Assembly (NCBI GenBank): GCA_003488445.1 | Contig: DNLO01000186.1 | Location: forward strand, 583 to 11,304 | Direction: 5' to 3' | DNA from: Lachnospiraceae bacterium | Lineage (GTDB): Bacteria; Bacillota; Clostridia; Lachnospirales; Lachnospiraceae | Length of the DNA stretch: 10,722 bases | Shown: positions 6,781 to 10,722 of the stretch, piece after piece | Numbering within the stretch: position 1 is the stretch's first letter | How the letters are laid out: each line of letters starts with the position of its first letter | The notes under the pieces: model-generated | Seen by the model: only the letters and a program-made list of their open reading frames with translations | Database searches by the model: none | Told to the model about the DNA's origin: nothing | Program-made: the position numbers and the translations under genes

Positions 6781-8243
6781 TCTGTTTAATCATTTCTGTC
6801 ATCGTGATAGCATACGCTGCACAGGTCCTCATCTATGCCGTGCAGATGTTCCAGCAGAACGGATACAAAAATAAAGTCCATGCCGCCTGGGTCATAAAAA
6901 ACTATGGGAGGCATTTCACGAGGTGCTTCTCCACGGCCGCTTCGAAAAAACCGCTGGTATACACGCCCAGAGTGATGAGACTCATGACCACTACCGTTCT
7001 CTGGCTTCTTATACTCTGTCTCCTGAACAGACGTTTCGGGAACGAGTATTCACTGCTGGCACTGGCAGTCGTATATACCTTTGCGGTGGTTCCCTTCGCG
7101 CCTGTCATCTCCAACATAATAAACAAACCCATAGAGAGTGCCATAGCTGAAGGGTTCAAGAATAAAGCCATACGGCTGCTGGAGGACTGTCCCGACCTGT
7201 CGGTGGTGGGCATCACGGGATCCTACGGAAAGACCTCTATGAAGTTCTATCTGAAGGAGCTGCTTGCTTCCAAATACGAAGTGCTGGCTACTCCCGAATC
7301 CTACAACACGCCTATGGGTGTGGTGAAAACCATCAATACCATGCTCCGTCCCACACATCAGATCTTCATCTGTGAGATGGGAGCCAGAAATGTGGGAGAT
7401 ATCAGCGAGCTGTGCGAGCTGGTGCATCCCGACTACGGTGTCGTGACATCGGTGGGGCCTCAGCATCTGGAGAGCTTTAAGACCATGGAGAATATCCAGA
7501 AGACGAAATTCGAGCTGCCGGATGCGGTGTTCGAAAAGCACGGCGCAGAGGATAATATCTTTCTGAACTATGACAGCGAATACATTTCTTCTTATAACAG
7601 ATATAAAGGTGCAGTGACATATTCCATCAGCGGCAGGGGAAAGTATAATGCATCGGATATCAGGACCGGACGAAACGGGACGGAGTTCACACTCACCGCA
7701 CCTGACGGGACTGTACAAAAGTACGGGATGCGCCTGATTGGGGAGCATAATGTACAGAATGTCGTAGCCGCCATAGCAGTGAGCCATACCATGGGGATAT
7801 CCCTTGATGAGCTGGTGATACCCGTGAGACGTCTCGCACCTGTCGAGCACAGGATGAAGCTCATGGAGCAGGGGGAGATGACGATAATAGACGATGCATA
7901 TAATTCCAATCCGGCAGGAGCAAAGGCTGCGCTCGATACCCTCGCCATGTTCGGAGAAGATATGAAGATCGTGATCACGCCCGGGATGGTGGAGCTGGGC
8001 GAAGAGCAGGAGAGGCTTAACGGAGAATTCGGCAGGCAGATCGCGCAGGCTGCAGACTATGCCGTGATCGTGGACAATGTAAACAGACAGGCCATCGCCG
8101 ATGGGATGAAGAGTGCCGGTTACCCGGAGGAGAAGCTGTACATAGCGGCAACATTTAATGATGCCATGCAGCATGTGATCCTCCTTCCCGGAGAGGCACA
8201 TAAGGTCGTACTGCTGGAGAACGACCTCACGGATGTATACTAG
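6777..8243 (+). CDS. Membrane-anchored MurF-like Mur ligase family protein
   Basis: This 488-residue protein belongs to the Mur ligase family and is closest in motif pattern to MurF, the UDP-MurNAc-tripeptide:D-Ala-D-Ala ligase. The central domain has the P-loop GITGSYGKTS (145-154; E. coli MurF has GSSGKTS), EMGAR (200-204) and GPQHLESF (227-234). It also has a lysine in QKTKFEL that may correspond to the carbamylated Lys. Next come GEHNVQNVVAA and DDAYNSNP (both characteristic of MurF) and TPGMVELGEE. Two differences from canonical MurF stand out. The N-terminal UDP-MurNAc-binding domain is absent and is replaced by about three hydrophobic segments (3-23, about 70-84 and 92-112) with a basic loop between the first two. 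The C-terminal KGSR motif is replaced by LENDLTDVY. GAGGAG at 6768-6773 sets the start. The position directly before ddl supports D-Ala-D-Ala as donor; the acceptor is unknown. Confidence 0.88.
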   Translation: MICLIISVIVIAYAAQVLIYAVQMFQQNGYKNKVHAAWVIKNYGRHFTRCFSTAASKKPLVYTPRVMRLMTTTVLWLLILCLLNRRFGNEYSLLALAVVYTFAVVPFAPVISNIINKPIESAIAEGFKNKAIRLLEDCPDLSVVGITGSYGKTSMKFYLKELLASKYEVLATPESYNTPMGVVKTINTMLRPTHQIFICEMGARNVGDISELCELVHPDYGVVTSVGPQHLESFKTMENIQKTKFELPDAVFEKHGAEDNIFLNYDSEYISSYNRYKGAVTYSISGRGKYNASDIRTGRNGTEFTLTAPDGTVQKYGMRLIGEHNVQNVVAAIAVSHTMGISLDELVIPVRRLAPVEHRMKLMEQGEMTIIDDAYNSNPAGAKAALDTLAMFGEDMKIVITPGMVELGEEQERLNGEFGRQIAQAADYAVIVDNVNRQAIADGMKSAGYPEEKLYIAATFNDAMQHVILLPGEAHKVVLLENDLTDVY

Positions 8244-8265
8244 TGCAGCGTTGATTTACTGCACT
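8242..8265 (+). other. Hairpin at the stop codon of the MurF-like gene
   Basis: AGTGCAG (8242-8248) and CTGCACT (8259-8265) form a perfect 7-bp stem with a 10-base loop, overlapping the TAG stop. Only TTTC follows, so it is at most a weak terminator. AGCGTT (8247-8252) in the same region can instead pair with AACGCT (8305-8310). The 94-bp gap before ddl is the only real gap in the operon. It also holds a poor promoter-like TGGTATAGC (8288-8296) without a -35. Confidence 0.5.
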
Positions 8266-8337
8266 TTCAGGCAAGCATTCAGCGCATTGGTATAGCTGAT
8301 TAAAAACGCTCCATCAGGCGACAACAGGAGGATACAG

Positions 8338-9537
8338 ATGAAGATACGTGTAGGAGTGATATTCGGAGGGAGATCCGTAGAGCACGAGGTCTCAGTCATA
8401 TCGGCACTGCAGGCCATGCAGAGCCTGAATGCGGACAGATACGAGGCGACAGCCATATATCTGACAAAGAATAACGATCTCTATGTGGGAGTCGATGTCG
8501 GCAATATCGAAGCGTACAAAGATATACCGAAGCTGATAGCCCGGTCCCAGCGGGTGATCCCCGTCAAGGAAAACGGACATTTCCTGCTGGCACCGTATCC
8601 TGCGAGGATACTCGGGATGAAGCCGATAGAGCTGGATGTGGTGCTTCCCATAGTGCATGGTACCAATGTGGAGGACGGTACTCTGATGGGATATCTGAAG
8701 ACCTGGGGCATCCCCTTCGCAGGGTGTGATGTGACTGCCGCTGCAGTGGGAATGGACAAGTATATCATGAAGACTGTATTTGCAGACAATGATATACCGG
8801 TGCTGCCGTGCAAAAGATACACCACAAAAGACTATAAGGATATAGACCGGCTCATAGCCGGGATAGAGGCCGATCTGGGATATCCGGTGATCGTAAAGCC
8901 CGTAAACTCGGGTTCCTCCGTGGGCATATCGGTAGCACATGACAGAGACGGTCTCGTGCGTTCGCTGGACGGAGCCTTCACTTTTGCCAACGTAGTTCTG
9001 GCGGAGCATGCGATTTCCGAGCTCCAGGAGATAAACTGCTCGGTGCTCGGAGATATGGATGAGGCAGAGGCATCGCTGTGCGAAGAGCCCTTCCATTCGG
9101 ACGAGATACTGTCCTATGAAGATAAATACATGTCAGGCGGCAAAGGATCGAAGACGGGGGGTGCCTCAAAGGGAATGGCATCCGTATCCAGAAAGATCCC
9201 GGCCCCCATATCGGATGAAATGACAAAAAAGATACAGGAGCTGGCTGTAAGAGCATTTCAGTGTCTGGGATGTAACGGCGTAGTGAGATTTGACTTCATG
9301 ATAGACAAGTCGGACGGAAGTCTGTATCTGAACGAGATAAACACGATACCCGGCTCGCTCTCCTTCTACCTGTGGGAGCCCACCGGCATGTCCTACGGTA
9401 AGATGCTGGACAGGCTGGTAGACCTGGCTGTAAAGCGCAGAAGGGATGAGGACAGAGTCATATTCAGCTTCGAGACCAATATATTGAACCAGTCCAGTCT
9501 TAAAGGACTCAAGGGAAGTAAGGGCGGCAAGGTATGA
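8338..9537 (+). CDS. ddl: D-alanine--D-alanine ligase, long form
   Basis: This cytoplasmic ATP-grasp enzyme joins two D-alanines for the peptidoglycan stem peptide. It has 399 residues, longer than E. coli DdlB (306). N-terminal FGGRSVEHEVSV (9-20) includes E16, which binds the first D-Ala. The ATP-grasp core has VIVKPVNSGSSVGIS (184-198), VRFDF (316-320, R317) and the metal-binding NEINTIPG (332-339, E333 and N335). The omega-loop keeps Lys-Tyr (K263-Y264), which rules against the His-type VanA D-lactate ligases but does not by itself exclude D-Ser. Two parts are unusual against E. coli: a Gly/Lys/Ser-rich stretch after the omega-loop (266-283), and GSLSFYLWEP (339-348) where E. coli has GMTSHSLVP, which contacts the second substrate. 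A Lys/Gly tail ends the chain. AGGAGG at 8326-8331 sets the start. The stop overlaps the next start (ATGA, 9534-9537). Confidence 0.95.
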   Translation: MKIRVGVIFGGRSVEHEVSVISALQAMQSLNADRYEATAIYLTKNNDLYVGVDVGNIEAYKDIPKLIARSQRVIPVKENGHFLLAPYPARILGMKPIELDVVLPIVHGTNVEDGTLMGYLKTWGIPFAGCDVTAAAVGMDKYIMKTVFADNDIPVLPCKRYTTKDYKDIDRLIAGIEADLGYPVIVKPVNSGSSVGISVAHDRDGLVRSLDGAFTFANVVLAEHAISELQEINCSVLGDMDEAEASLCEEPFHSDEILSYEDKYMSGGKGSKTGGASKGMASVSRKIPAPISDEMTKKIQELAVRAFQCLGCNGVVRFDFMIDKSDGSLYLNEINTIPGSLSFYLWEPTGMSYGKMLDRLVDLAVKRRRDEDRVIFSFETNILNQSSLKGLKGSKGGKV

Positions 9538-10268
9538 TCAGAGGAATACTGGCGATCCTGTTCGTGCTGATCTTCCTTACAGTATCACTGATACTGATAC
9601 CCATAGCCTATCTGATCGGGCTTTTCGACAGACATGCACGGGATGTGTATGCCCAGTCGCTCGTGGCGTGGGGATTCAGAGTGATAGGCGTCATAGTGGG
9701 GGCGAAGGTCACTGAGAAGGGAAGAGAAAAGCTGCCCAGAGGCGAGGCGGCCCTGTATGTGGCAAATCACAGATCCATATTTGATATAGTGCTGCTGGAT
9801 GCACGGATGCCGGCACCGACAGCCATCGTTGCCAAGAAAGAAATAAAAAAATATCTGGTGCTCAGCTGGTGGATGATCCTGAAGAACTGTAAGTTTTTGG
9901 ATCGTGATGATATCAAGCAGAACCTGAAGATCATCCTGGAATGTATCGACGATGCAAAAAAGGGCCAGACTATACTCATCTATCCCGAGGGGACGAGATC
10001 CAAGGCAGAATCTGAGCTGGACATGGGACCTTTCAAGGAGGGCTCCATGAAGATAGCACTGAAATCGGGTGTCAAGGTCGTTCCCGTCGCTATCCACGGG
10101 ACAAGGGAGCTGTTCGAAAAACATCTGCCTTTTATCCGTCCCGGCAAGGTGACGATAACCTATGGAGATCCAATAGACCCCGGTACGCTGGATAAGGAAC
10201 AGCAGAAGCACCTGGGAGAGATCTGCAGGGAAAGGATACTGGAGATGCTGAAAGAAGAAAACAAATAA
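9534..10268 (+). CDS. 1-acyl-sn-glycerol-3-phosphate acyltransferase family protein (PlsC-like)
   Basis: This 244-residue membrane-associated acyltransferase belongs to the PlsC/LPLAT family, which acylates lysophosphatidic acid to phosphatidic acid in phospholipid synthesis. Residues about 5-30 form one long hydrophobic segment. The four family motifs are present: NHRSIFD (78-84; the catalytic H79 and D84 four residues on), FLDRDD (121-126, R124), YPEGTRS (150-156, E152) and VPVAI (183-187). The length is typical. Its ATG overlaps the ddl stop (ATGA), so it is translationally coupled to peptidoglycan precursor synthesis. That is unusual company for a housekeeping PlsC and leaves room for another acyl acceptor. 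A strong terminator follows immediately after its TAA. Family assignment is firm, but the acceptor is inferred, so the symbol plsC is withheld. Confidence 0.93.
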   Translation: MIRGILAILFVLIFLTVSLILIPIAYLIGLFDRHARDVYAQSLVAWGFRVIGVIVGAKVTEKGREKLPRGEAALYVANHRSIFDIVLLDARMPAPTAIVAKKEIKKYLVLSWWMILKNCKFLDRDDIKQNLKIILECIDDAKKGQTILIYPEGTRSKAESELDMGPFKEGSMKIALKSGVKVVPVAIHGTRELFEKHLPFIRPGKVTITYGDPIDPGTLDKEQQKHLGEICRERILEMLKEENK

Positions 10269-10299
10269 AAAAACTGCGGTGTCTTCACCGCAGTTTTTT
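10268..10299. terminator. Strong bidirectional terminator
   Basis: A perfect 14-bp stem AAAAAACTGCGGTG (10268-10281)/CACCGCAGTTTTTT (10286-10299) has a TCTT tetraloop. Reading either way, a G/C-rich stem is followed by at least six T residues. It ends the four-gene plus-strand operon right after the acyltransferase stop, and also ends the convergent DUF805 gene, whose stop is at 10308. Confidence 0.95.
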
Positions 10300-10307
10300 A
10301 AGAATGA

Positions 10308-10670
10308 TCACATTCCCTTGGGGTTGGGGCCGTACTGGTTCTCACCGGGCTCTGAATCCTTGCAGCACCATATTATCATGAGTATCGTGCCGACGCAGGG
10401 GATCAGACTGATCAGGATAAACCAGCCGGACTTTCCGATATCGTGCATTCTGCGGATACACACTGCCAGACCGGGAAGCAGGCACGCCAGAGCGAATATT
10501 CCGTCTATGGCCGAGAAGAGCATCATATCCGTGAATTTGTACAGTACGCTCAGCACAAGCGAAACTACGAACTCAAAAAGAGCAAAATACCAATACTCAC
10601 TCCTGCGAGCCCTGCCGCTGAAACCAACGTACTGAGTAAAGCAGGACTTTACTGCATCCATAAAAGACAT
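10308..10670 (-). CDS. DUF805 family small membrane protein
   Basis: This 120-residue integral membrane protein belongs to the DUF805 (YhaH-like) family, whose function is not established. The hallmarks are all present: GFSGRARRSEYWYF (16-29) before the first membrane segment, RRMHDIGKSGW (73-83) between the second and third, and a C-terminal GENQYGPNPKG (109-119). Hydrophobic segments fall at about 27-45, 50-71 and 82-103. The length is normal. The start has a strong ribosome site, AGGAGGG on minus (plus 10678-10684), seven bases before the ATG. Its promoter is not clear in the remaining 38 bases and may extend past the window edge. It is convergent with the envelope operon and shares its terminator. 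Confidence 0.95.
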   Translation of the reverse strand: MSFMDAVKSCFTQYVGFSGRARRSEYWYFALFEFVVSLVLSVLYKFTDMMLFSAIDGIFALACLLPGLAVCIRRMHDIGKSGWFILISLIPCVGTILMIIWCCKDSEPGENQYGPNPKGM

Positions 10671-10722
10671 ATCATATCCCTCCTAATTAGAAAAACTACA
10701 TACAAAACACGTATAAAATACC

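Noticed and set aside
7050..8201. Long minus-strand open frame (383 codons) opposite the MurF-like gene
   Set aside because: It is a frame shadow: rich in His, Cys and Leu, with no domain motif and no ribosome site, while the plus strand has clear Mur ligase motifs throughout.
6777..8243. MurT of the MurT/GatD lipid II amidation complex
   Set aside because: No GatD-like glutamine amidotransferase is adjacent, and the motifs (DDAYNSNP, GEHNVQN) follow MurF rather than MurT.
8338..9537. Possible VanA-type D-Ala-D-lactate ligase (glycopeptide resistance)
   Set aside because: The omega-loop has Lys-Tyr rather than the His of VanA/VanB, and no vanH, vanX or regulator genes are nearby.
9458..9537. 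Repetitive Lys/Gly/Ser tail of Ddl as a possible frameshift product
   Set aside because: The frame runs without a break to the ATGA overlap with the next gene, which fixes the end; a short low-complexity tail is a simpler reading.

Overview
The window looks like a piece of a Gram-positive, Clostridia-type chromosome (Lachnospiraceae or a relative; inferred). The reasons are strong AGGAGG-type ribosome binding sites, roughly even G+C with frequent ATA and AGG/AGA codons, two tRNA genes without an encoded CCA end, a lipoprotein with a Bacillota-style signal peptide, and a D-Ala-D-Ala ligase next to a membrane-anchored Mur ligase. No mobile element, phage gene, CRISPR array or rRNA is visible, and most of it is ordinary chromosomal housekeeping DNA.

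Layout. (1) 19-2325 +: ATP-dependent protease Lon, complete, closed by a hairpin at 2330-2358. (2) 2367-2634: two divergent tRNA genes, tRNA-Val(GAC) on minus and tRNA-Gln(CTG) on plus. Their promoters appear to share one palindromic -35 hexamer (TTGCAA, 2477-2482), with a TATAAT exactly 17 bp away on each side. (3) 2665-3930 +: a lipoprotein with a carboxypeptidase-regulatory-like domain, only 66 bp beyond tRNA-Gln. (4) 5632-3948 -: a two-gene operon of an alpha/beta hydrolase and an AEC-family permease, joined by an ATGA overlap and convergent with the lipoprotein gene. (5) 5728-10268 +: a probable four-gene envelope operon comprising a zinc-ribbon SAM methyltransferase, a membrane-anchored MurF-like ligase, D-Ala-D-Ala ligase and a PlsC-type acyltransferase. 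Two of its junctions are ATGA overlaps, and it ends at a strong bidirectional terminator (10268-10299). (6) 10670-10308 -: a small DUF805 membrane protein using the same terminator.

How the genes may work together. The ddl product makes the D-Ala-D-Ala dipeptide, and the MurF-like protein has the ATP-binding and C-terminal domains of the enzyme that would ligate it. However, its amino-terminal substrate domain is replaced by membrane segments, so its acceptor may be lipid-linked or otherwise membrane-bound. The coupled methyltransferase and acyltransferase make this operon the best candidate for a less-described envelope modification pathway. That pathway is inference; the gene families are clear from sequence motifs.
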